Of a DNA stretch of 64,000 nt, positions 51,942 to 62,190 are shown piece after piece (position 1 is the stretch's first letter; every line of letters starts with the position of its first letter). This DNA is from Chitinophaga sp. S165 (GTDB taxonomy: Bacteria > Bacteroidota > Bacteroidia > Chitinophagales > Chitinophagaceae). Made by a program: the position numbers and the translations under genes. The stretch is from positions 850,390-914,389 of the forward strand of contig NZ_QGTG01000001.1 of the NCBI RefSeq assembly GCF_003182155.1. Reading direction: 5' to 3'. Below the pieces are notes generated by a model. The model did no database searches. It was not told the DNA's origin and worked only from the letters and a program-made list of their open reading frames with translations.

Positions 51942-52858
51942 TGACAACCATTCCATTAATAGCAGGCTATCTACTGGATCTCTTACTTGGTGATCCAAGA
52001 TGGTTACCGCATCCCATCCGTCTATTCGGAAATGTCATAGCTAAAGGTGAAACAATATTAAATAAAGGAACATTCAAACTACTGAAAGGCGCATTACTGA
52101 CAATCGTTCTCTGCGCACTGATATTCAGCTTCTTCTATTTCATGCAGCACTGGCTGCTAACGTTCAATACCGTAACATACTACATCTTCACCAGCATCTT
52201 TGTCTTTTACAGTCTGGCCAATAAAAGCCTTTTACAGGAAGGTAAAGAAGTGTTTGACACATTAGCGAACCAGGGACTTGATGCAGGCCGCAAACGCCTG
52301 TCATGGATCGTAGGGCGCCAAACAAGTGCGCTTAATGAGAATCAGATCCGGACAGCGGTATTTGAGACCTTATCAGAGAATTTAAGTGATGGTGTCATCG
52401 CGCCGTTATTCTACTATGCTATCGGCGGGTTACCTGCTATGATGGTTTATAAATTGATCAATACCCTCGATTCTATGATCGGGTATAAAAGCGAGCGGTA
52501 CTTCTACTTCGGAAAATTTGCAGCCAGGCTGGATGATGTGGTTAATTATATCCCCGCCAGGTTAACAGCGTTCTTAATGGTATTGGTGACTTTCAGTAAA
52601 CGTGGGGCAGTATATATTCTTAAATACGGGCATCAGCATGCAAGCCCGAATTCAGGTTATCCGGAAGCAGCCTTGGCAGGTATACTACAGTGCCGCTTCG
52701 GAGGCCCGAACACTTATCATGGGCAGGTGGTGGTCAAACCGTATATAGGAGATACGCCACGGGAGATTGCGCATGATGAGTTAAAGAAAGTGAGTTATGT
52801 GAACCATACAGTGACTATAGTAGCAGTTTGCTTAATAACTTATGTCTCAAAATATTGA
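51923..52858 (+). CDS. cbiB: adenosylcobinamide-phosphate synthase
   Basis: A 311-residue inner-membrane enzyme (CbiB, called CobD in some systems) with several hydrophobic segments. The family signature opens LIAGYLLDLLLGDPRWLPHPIRLFG, and DGVIAPLFYYAIGGLPAMMVYKLINTLDSMIGY follows with the conserved acidic and aromatic residues. It joins aminopropanol phosphate to adenosylcobyric acid. The start overlaps the end of the aminotransferase gene by 19 bases. It is the last gene of the divergent cobalamin unit; cobU, cobS and cobT are not in this window and must lie elsewhere. It converges on the lipoprotein gene at 52868 with a 9-base gap. Confidence 0.93.
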   Translation: MDGQFMMTTIPLIAGYLLDLLLGDPRWLPHPIRLFGNVIAKGETILNKGTFKLLKGALLTIVLCALIFSFFYFMQHWLLTFNTVTYYIFTSIFVFYSLANKSLLQEGKEVFDTLANQGLDAGRKRLSWIVGRQTSALNENQIRTAVFETLSENLSDGVIAPLFYYAIGGLPAMMVYKLINTLDSMIGYKSERYFYFGKFAARLDDVVNYIPARLTAFLMVLVTFSKRGAVYILKYGHQHASPNSGYPEAALAGILQCRFGGPNTYHGQVVVKPYIGDTPREIAHDELKKVSYVNHTVTIVAVCLITYVSKY

Positions 52859-52867
52859 TGGGGCCGG

Positions 52868-54031
52868 CTACCATATCATAATCTCATCGTTCAACAGTAG
52901 ATAATACTTACCCGTATGCGTGTCTGTTAACATTTTAGTGTAACTCTCCTTTCCCGGACCATTTTGACCCGTCCTGCCGTTATATGCATCTATAGCCCGG
53001 ATAGAATCATGGTCGCTTAGAAACAGCCTTCCATTTATCAAACCAAACTGTGGCATGCCCGTCACGTCAAAACTCGCAGACCAGCCATCACTCAGGCTAT
53101 CTGTGCGCAAGCCATTTACAAGAACTTTACTCTTCGTTTTTTCATCAGGAAAAGCTACACCGCGGTGTACAGAAAAGACTACGATCTCACTCTTCAGATG
53201 AAAGACACTACTGATAAGATCATCAAACTTCCTGGTAGCCAATGTTGCGCCATTCTGCTTATTCAATTTTACCAACTGTCTTCCAGAATTGACAATCACG
53301 GCATCTTCCGTCATTATCATTTCAGGCACAAATAATGAAGCTCCGTCCCGGCACTCAGTTACGGCCGTCCATTTTTCGCTTCCGGAAGCATCAACAGCAT
53401 ATAACTTCAGACTGTCCCTTCCGGATTGCTCACGGGAAAGGACCGCCAGATTGGTATCCAGCGGATAAGAAATATTAGAGAGTTGCGGGTTTCTTGTATC
53501 CCGATGCTGATCATAAGTATGCAGTTTATCTTCCTTTATGTTCCAAAGGTAAGGTCCGTATACACTTCTTATGTAGTATAGACTGTTATTTTGCAAAACG
53601 ATGTCCCCGGCCTCTACCCAGCTGCTGTGTTCAACCGTCAGGACTGTCTCCAGATCATTCCTGAAATCATAAAAGAACACTTTACTGCCATCGTATATGG
53701 AACAATAGACAAACCGGTGATCATCAAAATCGCTCAGTACTTCATAGTACCTGAGCGTTTTCAGCTCTTTCCTGGCAACAACCTGTTTGTTTGACAGATC
53801 GATCAGGTGTAATACGGAAAAGTCTTCACCCATTTTCGAAGAACACACCAGCAGTTTGCCGTCCTTCACTTTAGTATTAAGTATCTTATACCCATTACCC
53901 ACCAAAACCTGCACGTTCAGAGAATCGTGCAGGTTTTGGAAGTATATCAGATCAGCTACATCTTTCTTATTTGACCGGCAAGCCACCATACATCCTGCAA
54001 TAAGCAGGATACCTATCAGTCTACGGTACAT
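52868..54031 (-). CDS. beta-propeller-like lipoprotein coupled to the RHS gene
   Basis: A 387-residue lipoprotein: signal and lipobox at residues 10-19 (LLIAGCMVACRSNKK), then repeated blades of four strands (VLHLIDLSNKQVVARKEL; RFVYCSIYDGSKVFFYDF; SLYYIRSVYGPYLWNI; AVIVNSGRQLVKLNKQNG) that look like a seven-bladed PQQ/WD-type propeller. There is no catalytic motif. The ATG overlaps the stop of the giant RHS gene as TAATG (shared A at 54031), so its production is tied to that of the RHS protein. In polymorphic toxin loci a coupled lipoprotein after an RHS gene is often the immunity protein; this is inference, and a structural partner is equally possible. Confidence 0.72.
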   Translation of the reverse strand: MYRRLIGILLIAGCMVACRSNKKDVADLIYFQNLHDSLNVQVLVGNGYKILNTKVKDGKLLVCSSKMGEDFSVLHLIDLSNKQVVARKELKTLRYYEVLSDFDDHRFVYCSIYDGSKVFFYDFRNDLETVLTVEHSSWVEAGDIVLQNNSLYYIRSVYGPYLWNIKEDKLHTYDQHRDTRNPQLSNISYPLDTNLAVLSREQSGRDSLKLYAVDASGSEKWTAVTECRDGASLFVPEMIMTEDAVIVNSGRQLVKLNKQNGATLATRKFDDLISSVFHLKSEIVVFSVHRGVAFPDEKTKSKVLVNGLRTDSLSDGWSASFDVTGMPQFGLINGRLFLSDHDSIRAIDAYNGRTGQNGPGKESYTKMLTDTHTGKYYLLLNDEIMIW

Positions 54032-57000
54032 TACTTCTTCTTTATATTTTCCTCATAGTATTCATTAATGCCTTCATTTGCTTCTTTTATTTGAGCCGCC
54101 TGTTCTTTGGTCATCGGATATTCCATATTGCTGTGCAAGTTATTCCATAGCATCAGCATAGGCAAATGAAATCTACCCATAGCGCCGAAATCTGTTTTGC
54201 TGTCTTCCAGATCTATGTTAAAGGTCGAGAAATTGGGGAAATAGTGTCCGGTCCCGATCCATGCCCCGAATTGCGCGCCATTACCAGTAACGCCTTCCTT
54301 CCTTGCCAGTGCATTCAGATAATCCAGAGACGATGTGCCGCTATATTTTTTATATACAGCCGGCGCAACTACAGTAACCTGTTCTTTCATAATAAAATCA
54401 TAATCCCAGCAGTACCAGGCCATATAGCTATCCTTCCCTTCCATGGTGCAACTATAGAACAGATCGTGGAACTGCCCAACCGCAAATGCAGCAATACCCA
54501 GGTTCAGATCTTTCACCAGCGGGCCGAGTTCATTCCATTTTTGCGTCCACCAGCCGGATTCAAAGCCATCATTATAGGTATCCGCGAGGTCATCGACCAG
54601 GTAAGCTGCACCTTTAGCCCATCTTGATTTATATCCTTTTTCATCGAGTTTTCTTTGCACCCAGTGATAATAATCCCTTACTATCGCAAACGGATATTCA
54701 TCCGGATCATCTGATCTGAACCTGTCCGTCCACTCGTTCGCCGTAATTGCCTCCATAGCCTTGCTCCATCTTCCGCTTACATCATTTTCCCGGTCGCTCG
54801 CTAACCATGCGCCGTCTGATCCATCCCATTTGTCTTCAGCCATTGCCTTATCCCCAAAACTCTGCTTGTAAGATTCATAACTGCTGAACTCTTCAAGGCC
54901 ATCCAGATCAATACTGTTAACCGGTCTGTTACCCGCAAACTGATAAGGTGTATACCACGGGTAGGACTTCGTTAACGGGTCGGTACTCAGGAACCTGCCC
55001 AAACGCGGATCATAGATCCTGAATCCATAGTCCTGCTGGTTTCCGTCGCCTTTTATCTCATTGTCGTTTTCCTTACCGTTAAAGCCATATCTGTATTTGT
55101 TACTATTGCTGCCTCTTCCAGGCATCGCCATACCAAATGCATAATATTCCTGCGTGGATATCATGTCCGGCTCAAAGTAACTGATAGATGTACTGTCGGT
55201 CGATATCATCTTCTTTTTATCGGTTACTGTTGCTAACACATTCCCCAGATGATTACTTAATTCAAAGAACTTTTTACCACGGATGAAACTTCTGTTTATT
55301 CCAGTTCCCAATCCTCGCAGTACAACAGTTCCCGGCTGTACCACATTCTGGACATCCGTTTGTTCTGTACTGATACCAAGACGATTGGCACCATATAAAT
55401 GAGTTTCCGTACGTGTCAGGCTGCCACCGTTCACTGCGTTGTCACCTTTGGTATACACACTCAACACCGTACCTGTTGCATCTCTTACATACCAGGTCTG
55501 CACACCATTAACAGTTTTACTCACACGGTTATCGGCAACATCATAGGTAAAACTTGTTACCGTTCCATCTGTTTTCGTGATTGACGCAATTTTCCCTGTC
55601 CTTGTCCAGGTAATATTGCTGATGCCTGCTGCCACATCCTTTATAAGACTGCCGGTACTATCATAGCTATAATTTCCTCCTTCCTGATTATCAATATCAT
55701 TGTCGTAATTACCGGCACTTACCGCGTCAGCTACAAAGTCCAGGCGGTTCTTTCCCGGCACGTAAGTATAAGTCAGGTTATCCATAGCCAGCGGTTTGGC
55801 CGCAAAGCTATTATTGCCGTTACGGGTATAGTTAAGGATATTTCCATCCTCGTCGTAAGTGATATTCTCTTTAAAGTCCTGCAATGCAACAGGCGTCCAG
55901 GTATTTGTGCTTGTATTGAGGCCGCGGACGAATTGCGAACCTTTCAAACGGTTCAACACATCGTAGTTATAAAGCGCCAGCAATGGCAGATTACCGGAAG
56001 CGGTCTGCTGACTGATAGCTGATATACCTCCTGTAAATACAGGCTTAAATCCGGTACCCTCCACCGCAGCGAACGGTGTTACTGCACTATTAATCGGTTT
56101 GTACTCCCTCGCTCCATAATAATACAAGGAATACCCAACTGCATCCCTGGCTACAACACTACTGCTTATACCGTCTTTACCCATATCAGCATTTCCTGTC
56201 AGCGTAGTTCCATTTACACCTTTGATCCAGCCCTGTAGCGTATAAGCATAATCAAGCCCCTGCACCTGCTGCTGTCCCAATACTGTTCTTGCCAGCAATC
56301 CATGTCTGTAATACTGATAATACGCATCATTCTCCCAATACACACTATCACGGCTGGTTTCTACATTTATAAGCCTGTTCTCCAGATCGTATGTATAACG
56401 ATGATAGAATGCATCCGCCTGCGAAGGCTGATAAGCAATCTGTTTTACATTTCCGCTGATCAGATCGTATTTATACACCACCTTCTTAAACCTGTTACCG
56501 CCATCTGCCATGCCTCCCTTCTTATAGTCCTGCAATAGGGTATCTACATTACCATGTATATCATAACTATAGAAGGTAGCAGCAGTATAACGGCCAGCTC
56601 CGAGATCAGGTGAATTGTCATAGGCAGCCCTCCATGCAACCCTGTTCCGTACGTTACGGGCCGACAACACCAGTTGTGACAATGGTGAATAAGGCACATC
56701 ATAAGTGGTAGTCTTTATCTGTATACACGTTGTTCTCGCGCTCGAGTAAAAATGCTGGAGAGCTGATGGGTTACGGGTCAGATTGTCGTTCACGATAGTA
56801 TTGCTGCGCAATTGACCAACTTCCGTTACTCGTCCCAATCCATCATAAAAAGTATAACTGTAGTCACGTCCTACACGCTGCGCAGCATCCTGGGATAAAA
56901 CTAACCTACCCAGCCTGTCATACCAGAACCTGGTAATACCGCCGTCCGGCGTTTCCTGTTCCACTACCTGTTCCTGCGTATTATACCTATACTGTGTGAT

Positions 57001-60000
57001 CTTCTTATGTTCAGGTACACGTCTCTGTCCTGCTATACGTGCAGCTTTAACACTGTTTGTCCAGGTGGATGACCTGTCTATTACCACACCTCCCGGAGGC
57101 ACTGTTTTCACCAGGTTACCAGCCTGATCATAATAGAACAATGTATAATGATACTCACTGGTAGTATAGCTTACAGTAAATACTTCCCTGTTTGCAGCCA
57201 ACAGGCCTGTATTAACATAGTCCTGTCCGAAGCTTCCCAGTAATGAATCACGGTAAGCATTATATAACTCCGTTCCTTTACTGATGGCAAAGAACGCAGT
57301 GTCAGAACAGTTGTTGATAGTGTTGACATCCGTTGACGGGAACACAGGCGTTGACTTTCCGCACAACAATGGCCCATCATATATTGGTGTAACCGGTGGT
57401 GGTGGCGAAGTAGTACAAACACCGGAAGATGCGCCGCAATTTGCCTGATAGAAACTATCTATTTGAGTCATTGTGTAGTTTGTACCCTGACCGTACGTTT
57501 CATTGAAGTAAACTACAAACTCGTCACATCTGTGCGCCCGGTAAGTCACATTCAGGAAAGGTTGCTTGGTTCCCGCCGCACTACTGTTCGACCAGAATAC
57601 AAAGGCGTTATAAACCTGTACCGGCTCGGAACTTAGTCTCATGATCAATCCATAATCAACTCCACTGCGGGAAGCTGTATACATATCCCTTACCAGGTTC
57701 GTACAAACCTGATTCAGATAATTGGCACTGCTTTGCGTGGTGGTGATCGGACTTAAACTAATACTGTTTGCTGCCACTGTACCCGGTTGTCCGGCCCATG
57801 TTGTGACATTGGCGATTACAGGGCCTGTTGACCTTGCGAAAACACAGGAAATCGTTCCGGGATTAGCAGAATAATGTGATTGGCTACCTGCAACGATCTC
57901 TCCACCTGCAGATGCTGGTTTTGCATACAGGTTCATATCAGCATATGTGATGTTAGCCCCTCTTGCAACCCTGCCAAAATTAAATACAATGTTATCTCTG
58001 AAGGTAAACCATCCGCCATTCGTCCAAACCGCGGCACCCAGCGTAACGTTTGCGGGATATGCAGTGGTCCTCGTGCTTAAAAGGTGCGTTATCCTGAGTG
58101 TAGCGGCCGTTTTGCTCACAGTAACAGTATCTCCGACCGAAACCGGATACAGGTTCAGGAAGTTGTTCCTGATATTGGTGATCGTTACGCAGGTTGCTGA
58201 TGGTTGAGGAGGTACAGGACAGTCAGCACGGAATTTAAGATACTCCCATGCCTGCTTGTTGATCCCCAGTTCATTATTCATATAGTTAGCGAACAGCTTA
58301 TTCCGCTTTTGCTGCGTCGTATCCGCTTCTTCTATTGTTGGCGTGATACCCGGGAACTTGGTTGTAAACCTGGTATAGGCGTTATTCACCACATTGCAGG
58401 GTACACATATTTCACCGGTGTAACATTGTAATGCCGGTGGCAGACTTATGATCTTCTGGAAATAGGTACAACTGCTGGTAGTATTACATGCATTCAGCAG
58501 CTGGGTCAGATCAGCATCAGACATATTGATCTGTCTTGTACGGGCAAGATAACCCGCAAAGTTGCCATCTGTAGTTTTACCGTACAACAGGTATTCACTG
58601 CGAAGGTTATTTAACTTCCGGCATTCACAGGTATCAGGTTTGGAATAGACTGGTTTATTGCTGTATGCTATCTGTTTGTCGTAAGGCGCAGGAGCGGTGA
58701 TCACATAACCATTACAATCCACGCTATTGGAAATACCCTGTTGCGCATTAAACTGTTCCAGTACCTGTTGGAAGCTTTTATAGGCATAAGTACTTGCAGG
58801 CCTTACTGAGCTTGAGCCCATAGGGTGTGCTGCATCTGAACCTTCTTTACATACTTCTACCAGTCTTGGTATCAGTATGTTCAGCATTGCCTGAGTGTAT
58901 CTGCAAGGCGCGAGCTGTTGCACCCATGCTTTGGCGTATGCATTACAATTATCTTCATAATGCCGCTTCACGGCATTGTTAGCGGAATCTGACGCCGCTC
59001 CGGACTGTGATGTATTGTTCAGATAACCCAGGCCATTCTGACCCAATGCATCACTGGCATTGTTGAAGTTCAGCTGTTTACCTGCGGCAATAAGAGCTGC
59101 CGGAGTTGGATTGGTAACACCGGAAGGGCATGTTGCATTCTTTATCTTATTATCTATAATGCTCCTTTTTGCAGACAGATAAAGCCGTCTGAAGTTACGC
59201 CAGGCCATGTCCAGGTCACCTGTACATAGTACGCTTTCGTTGAAAGGCGCATTAGCTGGCGCATAGGTAGAGAAGCAGGCCGTACCACTTCCTTCGCATT
59301 TCACCGTAGCGGTAGCCGTGCTCCACATCGTTAAGATCTGGCCGCCGGAACCTCCATTATAGTTAATCAGCTTCACCTGCAGAGCATTGTACATTTCGGT
59401 GCTTTCCAGCGATAAAGGGTCTCTGTTCGCAGTCACTACCGGATAAGGGAAACTGCCTTGACCTAACGGATTCAAATAGCCTTTAGCCTTCGCTTCAGCA
59501 TAAGTATCTGTCTTTTCAAATTCCCTGTCCCATACATAACTTGCCTGGTGTTTCTGGAATTCCAGCCACTTGCAATATTCAGGATGGAACTTCAGCAATG
59601 CCGGCGCCCACGATGCTTTGAACTTCGCTGCAAATTGATCTGGCCTCAAACGCTGTGGTATCACGTAAGCATTGCTCAACTCATCATATGCCAGATCTGG
59701 CCGTCCTGCTTCGTCGAAGTAGGTGACTGTATCACGCTTATATGGCGGCAGGGTATTTTCATCCGGTGAATAAAAAACAGAATAAATGTTAAGTGTATCT
59801 TCCGCGTCAGCATACTGGCCGGAAGGTGCTGATACATCCAGTAACATGGCGTTCCTGACGTCAGTAACTTCTGTCGTTTTCCCACATAACACCTCACAGG
59901 CAGCTACCGCTTCGGCATATGCAGCCAGCGCTTCCCCCCTGTAAGTGGCAGTATCGGCGATAGTAATACCACCTGCTACCATATACCTGTTACGGAAATT

Positions 60001-62157
60001 ATCCCAGGTGCCTATACTGTCCTGACACGCAGCACAATTTGGAATACATTGCGTATTGGCCAGGAAATCACGTTGTTGCTGCACGAACTGCACTAGCGTA
60101 GTACAGAAATTCTTCTTCATGAAGACGCTATCCCGATAATAAGCCATCGCCTCTTTGCTGACAGTCAGACGTTTTGTGATCTGGTAGTTCCCTCTTGGCA
60201 GACGTTTTGTAAATGCCACCTGCAAAGGCTGCGGCGTATTACAGTCAGCCACGATCGTTCCAGTGTAGTTGCGGATGATCGTATCAAAGGGCTTTCCGCC
60301 AAGCCGAAGGTTATATGCATCGTCTGTGATCTTTATTGCAAGGTCATAAAGGGCAGTATAACAAACGGTATTGTTATTGCAATCTTTCTTCTGTAATACC
60401 GGCGGAACCAGGGAATATTTAAACTGGTAATCGCCATCCACTGCCACCAGCTGACTCTGCGTATTCTCCATCACCAGCTCTTTGATAACGTTACTGTTGG
60501 CTCTTGACAAAGTATCCGTTACAGGGAAACTGACATTGGAAGACAGATTGTCAAGACTGGCGCTATCAGGCGTACCCGCCAGCGCTGTGGCTACTGTACG
60601 GCCATACATATCCAGGTAGGTAACAGCATACTGCCCGTTGGCGTCCTGCACCATGTTCTTAAAATAATGACTCTTGTCGCCCGCCTCTGTACCAAACAAT
60701 ACATCAAGGTCATTATCACCGGGAGCACCATAATAATATCTCGTATCATGGTTGCTGCCTATCCTGTAAACAGGACCCAGCCCGCTCTGCTGGCTTATCC
60801 GCCCGGTATTATCCGGGGTATATACAGTTTCTGTAAAGGCAAAACCTCCGGCATCAGGTATGAACTGATTCACACCACTGTTCTTGTCGGGGTTGTTAGG
60901 GGAATAATATTGGTTTGCGCCAGTAGAAGACGACATCTGGTTAGCCCTCGTTGTAAGGTACTCTGAGGGTGCATTCAGCTTGTCATAATTTGACTTGTCG
61001 TATTCTGCTCCATTCAATGCACTATTAAAACGTGGAGCATATTTGATCACTGAGTTTATTGATGGCGCGGGCATTACCTGTATCACAGATCTTCCCTGGT
61101 GATCATAGAAGGATTCTGCGACCATGGTCTTATTCGTGGTGTTGTCCTTTGAAACCACCTGCCTGCTGCGCATGCTGCCATCATAATATTCTACCGTAGC
61201 CTTTCGCTTTCCTTCTTCGGCATAGTTTACCGTCATCTGCCAGTTCAGCTTCCGCTGATGCCCGGTAAAACTATAACGTCCCAGTCCTCCGGTATAGTCG
61301 GAGCTCCACGCGGTTTCTATCCTGCTGACATTACTCTTTTGCTGGATAGCCCTCACTCTGAAAAACAGGATCCCTCCATTATCATACAAAAGCGGGATGC
61401 GGTAGCTATTATCAACAACCGTCACGCGGGTGGCATTGTTCCTGAATAGCAATACAGGATTGACCGGATTGCCATATTTATTGCTGGTATAAGCAGAAGA
61501 GTCAACGTATGCCCACTCCAGGTCGTAAGCATCCGCTCCTGCTGTAAAAGGCCAGTTCACACTCAGTTCATCAGTAGAATCGGTATTGGGGGCACTGACA
61601 GCACTGATGCTTTTAATGGCATCATCAGTACAGGATAATTTATATACAGGGTAGACCTGCATCTCATTCTCCAGCACCATTGCGTTCAATACCCTGGCAG
61701 CAGCTGTAGTCGACACACTGATCACTTTAACAGTTACACTATGTGCATTGTTAAACACGAAACTGCTTCTATTGGTATAGCTTCCTGCAGCATCATAGTT
61801 AATGATGAAACTCTTCTCGACGGAATCCAGTGTAAAATCGGGCCGGGTATAGATCAACCGGGCATTGAGCGTCGCTGTGAATTGTGCAGGAAGATAGACC
61901 CCGCTGTATTCATTGATCTTGAATGTTATAATGTTTTTGACCAGGTAGGGCGTATCCAGCTTGCTGATGAGTGTTGGGTTCATATAGAGGCTGTCCTCCA
62001 TTATTGCAACCGAGTCTTTGGCTAGCTGGCCTTTGCTGCCATCTAATACATTTTTCAATGTTCTGACACTACCGGTTTGGCCAAAACTGTTGCTTGCCGT
62101 TATTAACAGTACCAGCAGCGCCAGCCATAAAGCTCTCTTTCTTGACAAAGAATGCAT
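54031..62157 (-). CDS. giant RHS-repeat surface protein with DUF6443 and unique C-terminal tail
   Basis: A 2708-residue exported protein. After a signal peptide (ending SNSFG) come beta-rich modules, then a DUF6443 domain (about residues 300-395, with YYDGSMRSRQVVSKDN). A Cys-rich middle follows (for example CIPNCAACQDS), then a CBM96/DNRLRE-like beta domain (about 1345-1545, with YGLIMRLSSEPVQVYNAF), and RHS/YD repeats (YRYNTQEQVVEQETPDGGITRFWYD; RYTYDLENRLINVETSRD). The conserved RHS core ends near 2390-2425 (YDPRLGRFLSTDPL; FAGNRPVNSIDLDG). The last 280 residues are a separate tail with no recognised toxin family: W/Y-rich, with WKWxx-like aromatic clusters and DSKTDFGAMGRFHLPMLMLW. This is the layout of polymorphic toxins and of insecticidal Tc-like shells, where the RHS part encloses the tail. 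The protein lies 33 bases after a partner gene and is followed at once by a lipoprotein. Confidence 0.9.
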   Translation of the reverse strand: MHSLSRKRALWLALLVLLITASNSFGQTGSVRTLKNVLDGSKGQLAKDSVAIMEDSLYMNPTLISKLDTPYLVKNIITFKINEYSGVYLPAQFTATLNARLIYTRPDFTLDSVEKSFIINYDAAGSYTNRSSFVFNNAHSVTVKVISVSTTAAARVLNAMVLENEMQVYPVYKLSCTDDAIKSISAVSAPNTDSTDELSVNWPFTAGADAYDLEWAYVDSSAYTSNKYGNPVNPVLLFRNNATRVTVVDNSYRIPLLYDNGGILFFRVRAIQQKSNVSRIETAWSSDYTGGLGRYSFTGHQRKLNWQMTVNYAEEGKRKATVEYYDGSMRSRQVVSKDNTTNKTMVAESFYDHQGRSVIQVMPAPSINSVIKYAPRFNSALNGAEYDKSNYDKLNAPSEYLTTRANQMSSSTGANQYYSPNNPDKNSGVNQFIPDAGGFAFTETVYTPDNTGRISQQSGLGPVYRIGSNHDTRYYYGAPGDNDLDVLFGTEAGDKSHYFKNMVQDANGQYAVTYLDMYGRTVATALAGTPDSASLDNLSSNVSFPVTDTLSRANSNVIKELVMENTQSQLVAVDGDYQFKYSLVPPVLQKKDCNNNTVCYTALYDLAIKITDDAYNLRLGGKPFDTIIRNYTGTIVADCNTPQPLQVAFTKRLPRGNYQITKRLTVSKEAMAYYRDSVFMKKNFCTTLVQFVQQQRDFLANTQCIPNCAACQDSIGTWDNFRNRYMVAGGITIADTATYRGEALAAYAEAVAACEVLCGKTTEVTDVRNAMLLDVSAPSGQYADAEDTLNIYSVFYSPDENTLPPYKRDTVTYFDEAGRPDLAYDELSNAYVIPQRLRPDQFAAKFKASWAPALLKFHPEYCKWLEFQKHQASYVWDREFEKTDTYAEAKAKGYLNPLGQGSFPYPVVTANRDPLSLESTEMYNALQVKLINYNGGSGGQILTMWSTATATVKCEGSGTACFSTYAPANAPFNESVLCTGDLDMAWRNFRRLYLSAKRSIIDNKIKNATCPSGVTNPTPAALIAAGKQLNFNNASDALGQNGLGYLNNTSQSGAASDSANNAVKRHYEDNCNAYAKAWVQQLAPCRYTQAMLNILIPRLVEVCKEGSDAAHPMGSSSVRPASTYAYKSFQQVLEQFNAQQGISNSVDCNGYVITAPAPYDKQIAYSNKPVYSKPDTCECRKLNNLRSEYLLYGKTTDGNFAGYLARTRQINMSDADLTQLLNACNTTSSCTYFQKIISLPPALQCYTGEICVPCNVVNNAYTRFTTKFPGITPTIEEADTTQQKRNKLFANYMNNELGINKQAWEYLKFRADCPVPPQPSATCVTITNIRNNFLNLYPVSVGDTVTVSKTAATLRITHLLSTRTTAYPANVTLGAAVWTNGGWFTFRDNIVFNFGRVARGANITYADMNLYAKPASAGGEIVAGSQSHYSANPGTISCVFARSTGPVIANVTTWAGQPGTVAANSISLSPITTTQSSANYLNQVCTNLVRDMYTASRSGVDYGLIMRLSSEPVQVYNAFVFWSNSSAAGTKQPFLNVTYRAHRCDEFVVYFNETYGQGTNYTMTQIDSFYQANCGASSGVCTTSPPPPVTPIYDGPLLCGKSTPVFPSTDVNTINNCSDTAFFAISKGTELYNAYRDSLLGSFGQDYVNTGLLAANREVFTVSYTTSEYHYTLFYYDQAGNLVKTVPPGGVVIDRSSTWTNSVKAARIAGQRRVPEHKKITQYRYNTQEQVVEQETPDGGITRFWYDRLGRLVLSQDAAQRVGRDYSYTFYDGLGRVTEVGQLRSNTIVNDNLTRNPSALQHFYSSARTTCIQIKTTTYDVPYSPLSQLVLSARNVRNRVAWRAAYDNSPDLGAGRYTAATFYSYDIHGNVDTLLQDYKKGGMADGGNRFKKVVYKYDLISGNVKQIAYQPSQADAFYHRYTYDLENRLINVETSRDSVYWENDAYYQYYRHGLLARTVLGQQQVQGLDYAYTLQGWIKGVNGTTLTGNADMGKDGISSSVVARDAVGYSLYYYGAREYKPINSAVTPFAAVEGTGFKPVFTGGISAISQQTASGNLPLLALYNYDVLNRLKGSQFVRGLNTSTNTWTPVALQDFKENITYDEDGNILNYTRNGNNSFAAKPLAMDNLTYTYVPGKNRLDFVADAVSAGNYDNDIDNQEGGNYSYDSTGSLIKDVAAGISNITWTRTGKIASITKTDGTVTSFTYDVADNRVSKTVNGVQTWYVRDATGTVLSVYTKGDNAVNGGSLTRTETHLYGANRLGISTEQTDVQNVVQPGTVVLRGLGTGINRSFIRGKKFFELSNHLGNVLATVTDKKKMISTDSTSISYFEPDMISTQEYYAFGMAMPGRGSNSNKYRYGFNGKENDNEIKGDGNQQDYGFRIYDPRLGRFLSTDPLTKSYPWYTPYQFAGNRPVNSIDLDGLEEFSSYESYKQSFGDKAMAEDKWDGSDGAWLASDRENDVSGRWSKAMEAITANEWTDRFRSDDPDEYPFAIVRDYYHWVQRKLDEKGYKSRWAKGAAYLVDDLADTYNDGFESGWWTQKWNELGPLVKDLNLGIAAFAVGQFHDLFYSCTMEGKDSYMAWYCWDYDFIMKEQVTVVAPAVYKKYSGTSSLDYLNALARKEGVTGNGAQFGAWIGTGHYFPNFSTFNIDLEDSKTDFGAMGRFHLPMLMLWNNLHSNMEYPMTKEQAAQIKEANEGINEYYEENIKKK

Positions 62158-62190
62158 AATATCTTATTTAAAAAGGGGTACCAGGAATAA

